Source of the DNA: Trichobilharzia szidati
Taxonomy: Eukaryota > Platyhelminthes > Trematoda > Strigeidida > Schistosomatidae
NCBI GenBank assembly: GCA_944472155.2
Contig: OX235273.1
Span: 4,809,204-4,873,203 of the forward strand
Length of the DNA stretch: 64,000 nt
Direction of reading: 5' to 3'
How positions within the stretch are numbered: the stretch's first letter is position 1; each line of letters opens with the position of its first letter. Of the stretch, positions 1 through 10,616 are shown one piece after another. The translations under genes and the position numbers were made by a program. The notes beneath the pieces were generated by a model. It saw nothing but the letters and a program-made list of their open reading frames with translations, ran no database searches and was not told the origin of the DNA.

Positions 1-892
1 ACACGTTTTCATCTCCTCTTCACATGACCTCCTCCAAGTCACCCTTGCACTGACGACCAACTCGCTGCTTCCCATTCAGGTTCCACTCTAGCAATTGCTT
101 GTCTACTGATGTCACTTGGTGGTTTCCTCAGAGTGTGGCCAATCCATCTCCATTTATTCCTGCTTATTTGTTGCACAACCAGTTCCTGGTTGGCTCGCTC
201 ATTGCCAGAGATCCGTGTTGCTGATCCTTTCCGGCTATCTGATCTTGAGCGAAGTTTTGAAGGAAGCCAGCTGTTGATAAAGGTATGTAGTTTGCTTGAG
301 GTGCTCTTTATGACGCGCCAAGTCTCTGATCCGTATAGTAGCAGTGACTTCACTTTGGAGTTGAAAATCCGGATCTTATATTTCATGCTGAGTGTTGTTG
401 ACCTCCACACAGACTTGAGAGTAATGAAAGCTTGTCTTGCATTCCTGATCCTTGCTTTGATATCCTCATCAGTTCCGCCTGTAGTTGAAACGATGCTTCC
501 CAGGTAGGTAAAGGAGGTTGTTTCTTTCAGGTTCCTCCCATTTATGCTGATTGTTGTCTATTGTTATTACTGTAGCTGTTGGCCAGGAATCTTCATCACC
601 ACATCTGTCTTCTCTATGTTCACTTGAAGTCATTCCTCATCTCAACGCTTCTTCTGCCAACTTGTTCCTTTTCACTTGCATATCTTCCAGTTTGTGTGAA
701 ATCAGACATATATCATCGGCGAAGTCCAGATCCTCCAAGGTTTTTGAGTGGGTCCATTTTATATCTGTTTCCTCATTGCCCGCTGTTTGTAGCATTATCC
801 ACACTAGTCCATTCCTCCCTCTTTACCCGGGCTTGGGATTGGCAAGAAGTCTAGCGAGCGAGTGAACTAGGCGAAGTTCACTTTTTATATAA
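1..892 (-). mobile_element. RTE-like non-LTR retrotransposon, 3' part (copy A)
   Basis: On the minus strand this reads as the C-terminal half of a LINE reverse transcriptase. An F-A-D-D box (709-723) is followed by the LLYGSETW segment and then the WRWIGHTLRKP segment typical of schistosome RTE-like elements, the last two within the open stretch 39-410. The frame is broken between about 410 and 820. The 3' terminus lies outside the window, but the duplicate at 24880-25883 shows it ends in an ATT-rich tail. It sits head to head with a plus-strand relative at 893-1806, so the 3' ends face outward. Confidence 0.8.
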
Positions 893-1806
893 CAGGAAGG
901 CAAATCATGTGTTGATCAAACTGTAACTCTACGCATCGTCATCGAACAAAGCACATAATGGCGGCAGTCAGACATCTGCTCCAACTTCATTGACTTTGAA
1001 AAGACCTTCTACAGACAGCATTGATCAAGAAGTAATTTGGAAACCACCTCAACACTACGGCGTGTAGTGCCAAAGTCTTTATCAAACTCACTCAACAGCT
1101 ATAATACAAGACTGCCTGTTATCACCGATGATATTATTGATTGTGGTAGACCTGATCATGAGTCAGACTATGTGTGGGTAGTGAGGAGACAGGAATACGC
1201 TGGATTGACCAGTGAAAAGATTTTAGAGGATCTGCTTCAGCTTGTGGATGGCAACATACACCTTCATCAAGCTAAAACCACCTTGGGAATCTACACTGAG
1301 GATAACGAACAAGATTTGGATTTTTAACAAAAATGTGAAGTCGGTCCTTCTATACACTTAGAAACTTGCACTGAGTGCCATGAAAAGGATTTCCAACAGG
1401 TTGCGGCTCCATAATGAAGATCAAATGGCCATCCAGCCGGTTGTCCAGCGAGAATAAGCAACCAGAAACTTCGGTTGGGAACAAACCGACCAAGAGCCGA
1501 TACCTCAAAATATTTGAAGGGGGAAAAATAGATGGATTGGGAATGCATTCAGGAGGCCGTCGAATGACACAGCACGCACCGCAGGCCATCGCTCGACTGG
1601 AATCACAATAGGAAGCGATGAGTTGTTTGCCAATGCGAGGGTGACATGGAGGAAATTGTGTGTTCTGGAGGAAGATATGAGAGAGTTTGGGTAATTGCGG
1701 GCACAGCTGAAGAAGATCACAGGAAGTAGAACAAAGTGGGGATGTTTTGCTGAAGCCCTGTAATGTTCCACTTGGAGCCCAAGGGAACAATAATGATAAC
1801 AATAAC
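893..1806 (+). mobile_element. RTE-like element, heavily decayed (copy A)
   Basis: Plus-strand reading recovers scattered RTE pieces: a FRKGKSC-like start, a motif-A-like stretch near 990-1030 with many stops, and the region encoding the C-terminal domain. The terminus has the family signature, a GTTCCACTTGG box near 1764 followed by an AATGATAAC-type tail ending near 1806. Internal deletions remove most of the fingers and palm. No intact protein is possible. It is the inverted neighbour of the minus-strand element at 1-892. Confidence 0.72.
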
Positions 1807-1868
1807 TTTGAATTGTTATGCTACTGAGTGACATTCAACCTCTGACATTTGTTGTCAATTATTGTATA

Positions 1869-1998
1869 GTTGAAGGTAATCGGTTTTCGTGCTTACTGGC
1901 ACTCACCAGTCAGCAAGGTGGATCTTCAAAACTGAAGGTATTCGCGTTCCTTTTGTGATTCTAACCCGTGTCACACTCAGCTTTTCGGGCTTCTAGCT
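1869..1998 (-). mobile_element. HH2-family SINE remnant
   Basis: Minus strand resembles the HH2 head (AGCCCGAA...GCTGAGTG) and hammerhead part (GTGAGTGCCAGTAAGCACGAAAACC). The tRNA B-box is weakened and the catalytic CUGANGA box is broken by an insertion (CTGACTGGTGA). In copy B the hammerhead half is deleted and only the head is left, near 26770-26830. Confidence 0.6.
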
Positions 1999-2270
1999 AA
2001 CTGCCTATAGGACTGTGATGGATACATCGACTGGACACTAAATAGTAACTAATGTCACACGTAATAATTTTGTTGGTCAAGCTCGCAATATTTTCAATTA
2101 TTACTGTAAATACGAACCCCTAAATAAATGCATAGCTTAGGAGTGGAACTAGGAAGAGCTCTCTCTTCTCAGACTTATATGTTCTTGACGTTGTTGTTGT
2201 TGTATTCTATACACCAGATGCTTTCATTCATCTTTCTAAATAACATCTTCAGAGAAAACTCCATCTTGAG

Positions 2271-2702
2271 GGTGATGAAAGCTTTTGATTGGACACTAGT
2301 AACTAGTGCGAAGTGTCTAGTCCTTTCTTTGATGCAGACTGAATGTGGCCACCATTCTTAGTGGCTCCCCATCACGGTGCACATTGATATTAGATAGTTG
2401 GAGCTGAGCTACCTAGAATGGTGGCCACATTCAGTCTGCATCAAAGAAAGGACTGGACACGTCGCACTAGTTTCTAGTGTCTAATCAAAAAACCCATTAC
2501 ACTACTTTAGGAGGTCAATCGCGAGCCCGAATTGCTCAGTGGTTACGTCTCTGACTGCAGCACTCACTGGGTCACGCGGGTTCGAGTCTCAGAAGGGACA
2601 TCAGTTCCCTCAAGGTTGCAGATACACCTTGCTGATGAGTGCCAACTAGCACGAAACCTAGGTCTAAGGCTTCTTGCCGATTACCTCCAACTATCTAATA
2701 AT
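2271..2702. mobile_element. HH2 SINE composite: inverted tail pair plus full head and hammerhead
   Basis: Three pieces of one family. A minus-strand tail (2271-2389) faces a plus-strand tail (2403-2496), making an inverted pair of about 95 bp per arm around GTGGCCACCATTCT / AGAATGGTGGCCAC. Then a plus-strand tRNA-like head follows (2523-2600, A-box-like TTGCTCAGTGG, B-box GGGTTCGAGTC), joined to a hammerhead (2627-2670) and a CTATCTAATA end. The same arrangement is in copy B (27129-27595), so it predates the duplication. Confidence 0.75.
2627..2670 (+). ncRNA. Hammerhead ribozyme of HH2 SINE, conserved core complete
   Basis: The CUGAUGA box is at 2632-2638. Stem II is GUGC (2639-2642) with GCAC (2649-2652) around loop CAACTA. 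GAAA begins at 2653. Stem III is the loopless palindrome ACCU/AGGU (2656-2663), and the expected cleavage is after the GUC ending at 2664. Stem I pairs CCUUG (2627-2631) with UAAGG (2665-2669), one pair being G-U. All invariant core bases are present. A stem III with no loop implies activity as a dimer, as known for schistosome Sm-alpha type hammerheads. The homologue in copy B has a destroyed CUGANGA box. Confidence 0.78.
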
Positions 2703-2747
2703 GAAAGCTTTGTGTTATGAATTTGAATGATCATGTATTTATTTTGC

Positions 2748-2915
2748 ATTTGATTCTGTCCACCGAGAGGCACTCTGGCGATGTTTGTCCGTGAAAGGAA
2801 TGCCGAGAAAATAAATTGCACTGATCAAGGCACTCACTCTACTCGAACTCATGCAGCCAACCAGGTCAGGGCCTACGAAGAGTTGTCATTTGAAGTCGAA
2901 GTCCCAAAACCATGA
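2748..2915 (+). pseudogene. LINE reverse transcriptase fragment (motif A region)
   Basis: Reads FDSVHREALWR-like, then GMPRKYI and SQVRAYEELSSEV across two frames. This is the same family as the larger copy at 48232-49440 (shared GMPRKYISLIEALYS and SQVRAYGELSSEV). It keeps the region around the first catalytic aspartate but not the FADD box. Present in both duplication copies. Confidence 0.7.
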
Positions 2916-4033
2916 TTTTATAGCCTCGATCAATTGATTTCTTTTAGTATCAACTTAATCAGTATAACTGGATAAGAAAGAAAGTCCTATTTTGCTTGAA
3001 AATCACAGGTTAAAACAGCTATTCCTGTGATTGAGAAATATAGATAAAGGGAAGACACAATAAGGCATAACAGATGGTCTGTTTGATAGGACACTTTGCT
3101 AAAACAAGTTTAACAATAATAATAATAATAATAATAAAGAATCAGGAAGATGTTTCGCTTACTTTTACCACATCTGTTGATTCAGCAACAAGGGCTTAAC
3201 TTCACCGTCAAAACCTCCTTGCTACACACACGTACACATACACATAGATGCAGACAGTGTTCCATATGTGACCTGAATTGTGTTAAAAAAGCCCAGGGTG
3301 AATGCTGCTCATTCTACAATAAAAATTGTTTACTTATTCAACCTCTTTTTGTTTTTACAAACCAATAATATTCAATGTTCAATTGGAGATTAGTTGACTT
3401 GAAATGTTATGATGATTCAGAAAGACAAATAAAGAAACAAACTAAAAACAACATAAATTTTAAAAAAGTGACATAAAGACTGATTATGGAAACATCTGTC
3501 CAGTGTTGAAGATTGTTCAACGATCATCCGATTTATCTAGCATATATTTTGACTTATATATATGTACATATTGACTAAGCATAGTTTATGTGTGAATAAG
3601 TAATAATGGTTGGGGAAAGTCAAAACCAAGACTGCATTATAAAATAAATTGAGCGTAAATGAATTTGAAAGAAAATAACCAACGTCTGTGATCCCTCCAG
3701 GCGTCAAGCGCATGAATTTTAGATGACAAGACTGGTTAGAATCCAATACCCAATGTCTTGAATTCTTATTTGTATTCATTTTAGAATTTTGAAGGCCCTG
3801 GATCATAAATTGAAGTACTCTCCATACAATGTCATTCGTTCTCATTCCAATTGAGTACTGAGTGGATCATAAGGCTCTGAGCTCGAGCTTTTAGGTCTCA
3901 GCACCACTGGTTCTTTTCCTTCCCTGAGGTGGGATTACTAGACTCACGCATAGTCTTCCCTATTTAGCAGGCGAACTACCAGCTAAACAAGGTTTAGAAA
4001 TGTGTCAGCCCGCGGTGGCCGAAAAATATCAAA
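2916..4033. other. AT-rich non-coding stretch, (AAT)n near 3111-3138
   Basis: No coding region or named repeat recognised. An (AAT)n microsatellite lies at about 3111-3138; copy B has an imperfect, non-repetitive version there. Sequence is well conserved with copy B (27813-28530 and 30516-30888), which is interrupted by the RTE insertion between them. Confidence 0.7.
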
Positions 4034-4228
4034 TTTTTTTATATATTTTTGGTTACAGCCTGATGTCACACCGTATTTTCAGTACAAGTATGGAATTTTC
4101 AGCATGCGATATCGGGAGACCAAATTTTGCAGGCCGACCATTGATATCGGGTGTGCGTCGGCAGGGGATCGAACTCCGGACCATGTGTATGGTCGGCGAG
4201 AGTCCTAACCACTGTGCCACCGACGCAC
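4034..4228 (-). mobile_element. SINE-N, tRNA-derived, full length
   Basis: On the minus strand the head is GTGCGTCGGTGGCACAGTGG (A box), then the arm CCATACACATGG and a B box (GTTCGATCC), then a body with GGTCGGCCTGCAAAATTTGG and a CTGTAACCAAAAA end. No hammerhead is present. It lies exactly where copy B instead has nearly 4 kb of Ty3/gypsy sequence. I saw no target duplication, which fits insertion at, or filling of, a deletion junction. Confidence 0.85.
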
Positions 4229-4855
4229 CATGACTACAAATACACACCACGACTTGTCCTCTTCACCAAGAGGAGGAACAGAAAGAGGGTGTAAAACGTA
4301 AACAGAAGAAAAACGCCACAAAATCTGAACAGAAACAAAAGATTAAACGCACAACCTTTGAAGTTGGTGACCAAGTAAAGTGTAGAGAAAGAAAGGGCGT
4401 GGTTAGATACGGTCCACGTTCGTGAAAACTCCCTTAGAAATGAGAAGAACCATCCACTGTCAATGAGAGAAGTGATCCCATTTATACCACCAAAAGAGGA
4501 GATAAGTAGAAACGCTTTAAAGCCAGCCAACCGCTTATTTGGATATAGTGGGTGAAGGAAGGTGGGATGAAGGCATTACAAGAACCGGTAGAACCCAGAA
4601 GGTCAGAGTATCTCACCTCGAAACTATGTGACAGTCAAACAGGTGTGGTGAGTGTTACTGACTGAACTTACCACTAGTATATCAAGAGACGTTCATCGCC
4701 ACAAAAATGTCAAATATCAGAGATATGGATCCGACATCAAAGAGAGCGAATGAATCAGTATGACGGCAAAACATGTAAGACAGGGAAAGGAGACAAAGAA
4801 ACACTGCTTTACGGAATCTCTCGTCTTTAAATGGCTAAATTCTAGCTATCAAATG
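4229..4855 (+). pseudogene. Ty3/gypsy relic, integrase C-terminus and 3' part (copy A)
   Basis: Homologous to 34858-35480 in copy B, where it follows on from recognisable integrase. Contains the stretch after the integrase core (HTTTFPLY/LVLFTK-like, then KQKKDAAK and KCRERKRVVRYGP-like codons) with stops and frameshifts. Upstream gag, protease, RT and most of integrase are missing in this copy. No flanking LTR recognised. Confidence 0.65.
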
Positions 4856-5690
4856 ACAAAGCATCCTCACTAGTGACATTATATACATATATATATATAT
4901 ATATATTGTAACCAGTTACAAGCTCTATACAATGAAAACTCTGGAAAAAATTCCACAAAAACACTTGGAAATTCACCCCTTTTGAATAACAATAATAATA
5001 ATAATGATAACTGATACCCAGCGTAATCCTGAATTCCTATTCTCACATTTATCATATCCCATAGAGTAAATTAATTAGTTAAGTATGCACAGCTTAGACT
5101 GTTTATCTTCACAGAATGAACGTGTCTTCTGCCAGTTTTCTATAGTCTTACCTGTTTATATTATTTCAGTATACCTGATTAGATGTACATACGTATATAC
5201 CTACATATATATAGTTATGTATAATTCATGAGTAGATTTCACTTTAACTTATTACACAAACTATTTGTAATCCTGAACTGAATATATATGAAGGAAAACA
5301 ACATCAGTATTCTTCATACATTTGTACATACATTAATAAAATGTTTTGTATTAATCACTTGGGATAACGATTTTATAATTCCTTATACGCTAACATTCCA
5401 GTTGAATGCCGGCTTTTCCCTCTCTCTCCCTCTGTATCTCTCACTCCCGCTTGTTTAAATGATAATGTCATACAGGGATAGCACTGCTGGGATTTTGTTT
5501 ATATGCATATTTGTGTAACGTCAACAGATTAGTAATATATTTGTTATTGTTTTTGTAAGTTTGAAAATGGCGCGAAATGATTCATGCATGGATCTAAACA
5601 AAATATTTTTTGTGATAATATGAATAATTAAGCTAAAACGTTGAAAATAAAAACTTTTGTTTTTTATTCGCATTATGGAATTTGTGGGGA
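4856..5690. other. AT-rich non-coding stretch with (TA)n and (AAT)n tracts
   Basis: (TA)n at about 4883-4907 and (AAT)n near 4986-5005. In copy B the (TA)n tract is shorter (35520-35535). Pyrimidine-rich TCTCTCCC repeats lie near 5418-5450. No coding sequence recognised. Confidence 0.7.
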
Positions 5691-5839
5691 TATCAATCGC
5701 CTGCCAACTCATTGATGGCTATTGGGTGGTTATCTTGAAGTTGTGTACTGCAAAGTTGTCACCAATGGAGATCACTGTCTCTTTCAAGCTGAAGCTGGAT
5801 GCTCATTGGAATGAAAAAATAAGAATTCAAAGGGTCATT

Positions 5840-6250
5840 GAATTCTTGCCCAAATGGCCGAAAGATGATCAGAGAACTTGGTAAAGTATCCTGAAGGTCC
5901 AGATTTCCGACCCTGATAACGGAATCGTGGATGTGCACTGATGAAGGGTCCTAAAAATCTGGAGAAACAATTGTCCAATGCTCTCTACTTTTCTAATGGT
6001 CCCATCTACTGATGTCACGGCATTTTTGTTTTTTATTTGCAATCGAAATCGCCTGGATTTCTAGTAAGAAGTCATCAGCCAGATCCATCAAGTGAGATTT
6101 CAGATGAAATACTCGACGATGAGACTGCTTAGTGTTCACGCGTTATGCCGTGAATTGTTAGAAAGTGGAGTTGATGGGTCGTCGGAATCTGTCTGAGTGA
6201 CGAAATTTTTGATGAGTTCATGCCGTGACCTGAAGGTCTTGGGTGTAATA
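5840..6250 (+). mobile_element. Old HH3-like SINE relic
   Basis: A degenerate tRNA-like head (CCTGAAGGTCC, near 5890) leads into GCACTGATGAAGGGTCC (5937-5954), GGAGAAAC and the palindrome ACAATTGT before CCAATGC. This is the HH3 hammerhead layout with the first catalytic box damaged. Downstream (6055-6235) is sequence related to the HH3 leader (AGAAGTCAT...GTGAATTGTTAGAA). Copy B equivalent: about 36420-36850. Confidence 0.5.
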
Positions 6251-6275
6251 TTGAAGACAGAGTAATTAATAGTAG

Positions 6276-7212
6276 ACAAATTCAGCGAAAAAAATTTCGT
6301 TTATCGACGAAATCAACTTCAGAGGCTGTACAGTGGTATTTATATTTACCAAAAATATATAGTATCGATTTGTACAGTCGACAAATGATCAACGGATGTG
6401 TGAGAGATAAACTGCCACTTTGGATCACCTCAACGTGTGTTTATAAATTCATCTGCTCGTGTGGAGGTAGTTGGCCGCACCCACTTTCCAAACACATCTC
6501 TGAACATTATCCGTCATTGTTAGCGAAAGGACAATGCAAGACCATTACTAGCTCAATTCTCGAGCACTTGGTGAACTCAAGCCACGTAGCTCCACCAGAG
6601 TCGTCTTTCAAGATCATCTACAAGCTGAGGCCAAATAGTACAAAGGGCGTCAGGTTTCGGCTTTTCTGTCTGCTGGAGGCGCTGCCGATTCGTCAATACA
6701 ACTCTGAACGCTGTATATAGAAAACGTTTGTCCAGTCTCTTATTCTACCTTGGTCTTAACCTCTTCACTAGTCATTCGCTGTAAAAAATTTTAATTTTTT
6801 CTTTTCTTTAATTTTCAGTTTTACTTTTAGTTTGCTTGTGCTTTAATAATTAATTCACTGTTATCACTCTCATATGTTCCTATTGTACATCTTCACCCCC
6901 TTTTCACACTTGTTTAATTGACACTCAACTACCTATATTCTCACTGAATAGCAATTTTAACCTTATCAAATTTCTAACTTTCTGCCGTTAAGTATCACGT
7001 AATTTACAACTTTGATTTTTTACTTCTAAAGCCACTTCTGAGTAATTTTATCAATTAAATCACACAACCCTGTTACTCAGTAATAGACTACTATACATGT
7101 TTGGTAAATATAAATAAGACTGTACAGCCTCTGAAGATGATTTCATCAATAAAGAAAATTTTCTTGGGTGAATTTGTCTTTTATTTTCTTCATGGCTCAA
7201 TGGGTATTTTCG
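6276..7212 (+). mobile_element. Penelope-like element PLE-1, truncated, with inverted ends
   Basis: Encodes only the C-terminal part of a PLE protein: 6370-6720 reads SRQMINGCVRDKLPLW, then VYKFICSCGG, then HISEHYP, a GIY-YIG endonuclease in which the IG of the second motif has been lost by a small deletion (copy B keeps HIGHT). The ends are inverted repeats (about 6272-6350 against about 7095-7190, sharing CAGAGGCTGTACAG). A 14-bp direct repeat flanks the element: GTAATTAATAGTAG at 6262-6275 and one mismatch at 7213-7226 (14/14 in copy B). Inserted before the duplication. Confidence 0.82.
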
Positions 7213-7330
7213 GTAGTTAATAGTAGGTCTATTTTATGTTTGCATACAAGTATCCATACCATGTATGTAATGAGAAATCTTTATGATTACAACGACGTAA
7301 AATACGGATTTATATTCACTGGTATCTAAG

Positions 7331-7830
7331 ATCTCCCGCACCATAGAAAGAACAAGATCCAGATTTTCAACAAAAATGTGAAGTCAGTCAGTCAGTTTTT
7401 CTTTACGTGTCAGAAACTTGTACTGCCTGTCACGGAAAGCATTTCCAACAAGTTAGAGACTTTTATCAATAGTTGCCCCTTCACCGGCTCCATACTGAAG
7501 ATCGAATAGCTAGCTGGCCAGAAAGAATTAGAAACAAAAACTCTGACTGGGATCAAACCAAATATGTAAGGCCCAATGGAGATGGACCGGGTTGCCGAAT
7601 GATATCGCGGGATTGGCCATTGCTTGAGTGGACACCGAATGGGAAGGATGATTGTGTCGTTGGTGAGAGGGTGGCATGGAGGAGATCTTGTGTTGGGAGG
7701 AGATAGGAGATTACAGCCAATCGTGGACCCAGCTGAAGAGGACATCAGAAAACAGAACAGAGTGGAGGTGTGTTGTTGGAGCTGTGTGTTCCACTCGGAA
7801 CCCAAGGGATCATTAATATCAATAATAAAA
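7331..7830 (+). pseudogene. RTE-like 3' end
   Basis: Decayed coding for the C-terminal domain (KIRIFNKNVKS-like start, VRPNGDGPG-type remnants), ending in the family terminus GTTCCACTCGG followed by an AATATCAATAATAAA-type tail. No intact frame. Copy B: 37960-38500. Confidence 0.68.
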
Positions 7831-8190
7831 CAGGATTCTCACCGCGTCAAAATAACGAATGTATCAGTTAACATCTTCATTCCTCCTAAATTTTTCTATA
7901 ACTTATGAGTTAAAACAACTCAGAAGTAATTAAAGAATGAGAATAAATGAAGGTGGAGGCAGAAGATGAAGACAGGCAGTTTCAAGTGACATTGTCCGGT
8001 GGTTGCTGTTTGTATTATAAATTGGCGCAAGTTAGAATTCTTGTGTCTTCCGATTCCTTCTCATTGGCTCAATAGTCGACAGGCACCGCCAATAACCTGA
8101 AGATTTTGAGTTCAATTCTTGATGGAACAATCATCTCTCCGTGCATGTTGCTGAAGGGTTTGAAAATAGGACTAAGCAACACACAATTGT
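7831..8190. other. Unassigned single-copy-like stretch
   Basis: No coding or repeat signature recognised; conserved with copy B near 38500-38870. Confidence 0.5.
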
Positions 8191-9420
8191 TACATTAGAT
8201 TTTAAAGCTTTCATCATCATAATCATATCATCAATTATAATCGCACGACTTTGAAACTTGATTATCATAGATTTCTTTGTCTTCTATTTGTCGTAGGGGT
8301 AGTAGAATTTTCCAGATATCTGGGACAGGTGATGAATCATTCCTATTCCATGTATTCGCAGTTGATTCGATAAACAAAGCTTCTGTTTTCAATCTCTCCC
8401 TATACCCTGTGACATTAGATTTTAAAACTGTCATCCTATCCCATCATCCTACACTGTACGTTGTGTGTGATTGCATGTAGCGTGTACTATAGCTGAACTA
8501 TTCTCTAGATTTCTTATCTTATTCGGGTTAACTAATCCAGATTTTCTTAGGTTCTATACTCCACCAGTCTGACTGATGCTGTTCTACTACTTTGATACAC
8601 GTATTTGACCCGAGAATCGTTTCAGCAGGATATTAAATAAACTGAATTGTTTTGTTTAATTGGCTCCACAGGATCTTTTAACCTACAAAGTTTGTTTCTA
8701 ATTGAGTTTGTGGGTTTCAGTGCCAGACACTTTTATTCCTGCAATGTTAGGTTTCCTTCATGCAGTTTCTGAGGTTCCTTTTTCGTATGAGAGTGCTACT
8801 GATGATTTGAATTCCTTATTGTTGATGTTGTCATCATTCTGTACTTGTTTGTCACATTATTAGAACGGCGTTTATCAGATTGGCGGAATATAAAAACCTA
8901 AGGAAATCTGCATTAATTGACCCGAACAAGATAGGAAATCTAGAGAATTTTTTTTGGTTACAGCTTGATTCCACACAGAACGTTTTGGTAGTAATATGGA
9001 ATTTTCAGCATGTGATATCGGTAGCCCAAATTTTACAGGCCGACAATTGATATCAACTGTGCGTCGGCAGGGAATCGAACCCCGGACCATGTGCATGGTC
9101 AGCGAGAGTCCTAACCACTGTGCCACCGACGCACAGTTCACGAATAGTTCAGCTATAGCACCACACTACATGCAATATTATACAAAACTTGACAATACGA
9201 TGGGATGGGATAAGATGACAGTTGTTAAATCTAATGTAACAGCTGGGTGGAGGGAGAGATTGATAACGACGGTTTTTTTATCGAGTCAAGTGCAGATACG
9301 TTTTATAAGGAATGATTCAACACCTTTACATCTAGGTGTCTGGAAAATTCTATTCCTCTTGCAACGAATAGGGAAGAATAAAGAAAATTAAAAAACGGAA
9401 GTTTTGAAGTTGCGTCGTCA
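8191..9420. mobile_element. PLE-2 C-terminal ends as an inverted pair
   Basis: Minus-strand 8231-8434 encodes LKSNVTGYRERLKTEALFIE...NRNDSSPVPDIWKILLPL, and plus-strand 9180-9391 encodes its decayed counterpart, so two copies of the same C-terminal tail point away from each other. The resemblance to tails that follow GIY-YIG domains in PLEs is my inference. The inner parts mirror each other (TCTAGAGAAT and GTTCAGCTATAG near 8490-8510 and 8937-8950/9145-9160). Copy A keeps a 218-bp segment between two ATTAGATTTTAAA repeats (8196, 8414) that copy B has lost. Confidence 0.6.
8948..9134 (-). mobile_element. SINE-N insertion specific to copy A
   Basis: Same family as 4034-4228: minus-strand head GTGCGTCGGTGGCACAGTGG with B box GGGGTTCGATTCC, body, and CTGTAACCAAAAA end. 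Copy B has the uninterrupted site (TCTAGAGAATAGTTCAGC, near 39371-39388), so this insertion postdates the duplication or was lost from B. The junctions share only GAAT. Confidence 0.88.
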
Positions 9421-9455
9421 TACTGATAAAGTGATTATGAACACAAATAAACTGT

Positions 9456-9846
9456 GATATTAGACAGTTGGAGGCAATTGGCAGGAAGCCTTGAACCTAG
9501 GTTTCGTTCTAGTTGGCACTCATCAGCAAGGCGTATGGCAAGCCTGAATAGCTCAGTGGTAACGTCCCTGACTGCAGCACTAGGTGACATGGGTTCAAAA
9601 TGGATATCAGTTCCTTCAATGTTATAAATACGCCTTGTTAACTGGTGAGTGCCAACTAGCACGAAACATGGGTCCAAGGCTTCCTGCCTATTGCCTCTAA
9701 CTATCTAATGTCATCAAATCAGTGTGTACTGTGATGGCGAGCTACCTTGAATAATGGCCACATTACAAAACCTGACTGATAGAATTCAGTCTGCACCAAA
9801 GAAAAGACTAGACGCATTACAATAGTTACTAGTGTCCAATCAAAAT
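9456..9846. mobile_element. HH2 SINE insertion with inverted 5' hammerhead piece
   Basis: A minus-strand hammerhead part (9456-9540) abuts a complete plus-strand element: tRNA-like head (9541-9610, AATAGCTCAGTGGTAACG), damaged hammerhead (CTGGTGA at about 9631-9637) and the HH2 tail ending GTGTCCAATCAAAATG. The block is flanked by the 13-base direct repeat CAAATAAACTGTG (9443-9455 and 9847-9859). Copy B has an empty site at about 39680. A recent insertion relative to the duplication. Confidence 0.85.
9488..9532 (-). ncRNA. Hammerhead ribozyme of HH2 SINE, minus strand
   Basis: Read on the minus strand: CUGAUGA (9526 to 9520), stem II GUGC/GAAC with one mismatch, GAAA, the palindromic stem III ACCU/AGGU (9502 to 9495), a GUU cleavage triplet, then CAAGGC pairing perfectly with GCCUUG (9532 to 9527). 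The conserved core is intact; stem II carries a point change. Compared with 2627-2670, stem I is stronger and the cleavage triplet weaker. Confidence 0.7.
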
Positions 9847-9859
9847 GCAAATAAACTGT

Positions 9860-10616
9860 GTTTGAAACATTGTCTGTCATCCAGCGAATAATAATACTGT
9901 TCTTTCACGGCGTGTAATACATCTAATTAAAAAATTAATATGGGATTACACACTACCACAGTGCCCAGGTTTTACTCATATATTAATCAGCTCTACAGTT
10001 CTGTGTGATTTCAGTGGTTCTGTGACTGACTAAAATCATTACACTTGATGTAACACTGATTCGACTTAAGTTTCATCGAGCATTATTTATCAAATTTTCT
10101 TCACTTTTTTAATTGCTTTTAATCATTCGATTAAATCTTTCGGTTGTAATATGTCCTCATGAATATTTTAATTAGTTTTCAAGATACTACTGAAAAGCTG
10201 CAGATGAAAGGATGTAAAAAATTCGTAAGGAAGACGTTCATGCTTCAGATGAAACGACACACTGCATCACATGATGTATTTTTGATTACACATGAATGTT
10301 TTACAATAAAATTCACTGGAAATTCTGTCTTGTGTGAAGACAGATTGTGGAAAATAAAGCGGTTATTATTGATAGTGATAATAAAATCTTTATTCTGGAC
10401 AGTATTCATAAAATGTACCGAATTTTTCAGAAGAGTTTATGGTATTATATATTCCCTTTGTACAATATCTTCCTGGGGCACAATGGTCTCTAAGATGAGG
10501 CATAAACCATTACATCAATATATATATGCTTCGTCTCACTCAAGAAATCCACGATGTCTGGGTTGAAAGCTAATTGAAAGATGTTCAGAAGTACATTTTG
10601 AGACCCAAACACTTAA
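9860..10616. other. PLE-2 3'-untranslated remnant and unassigned sequence
   Basis: 9945-10020 (GGATTACACACTACCACAGTG...) matches the region downstream of PLE-2 at 21535-21590 and the inverted copy near 49530-49560. The rest has no recognised content; an open stretch here (10159-10566) is not preserved in copy B and is probably chance. Confidence 0.55.

Noticed and set aside
109..865. Plus-strand open stretches in 109-865 and 25100-25856
   Set aside because: Antisense to RTE coding with a clear FADD box on the minus strand.
2271..2496. CRISPR-like or satellite array
   Set aside because: Only one inverted pair and no regular spacers; explained by opposed HH2 tails.
10159..10566. 135-codon open stretch
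   Set aside because: Not preserved as a frame in the duplicate at 40.0-40.3 kb and shows no known domain; chance.
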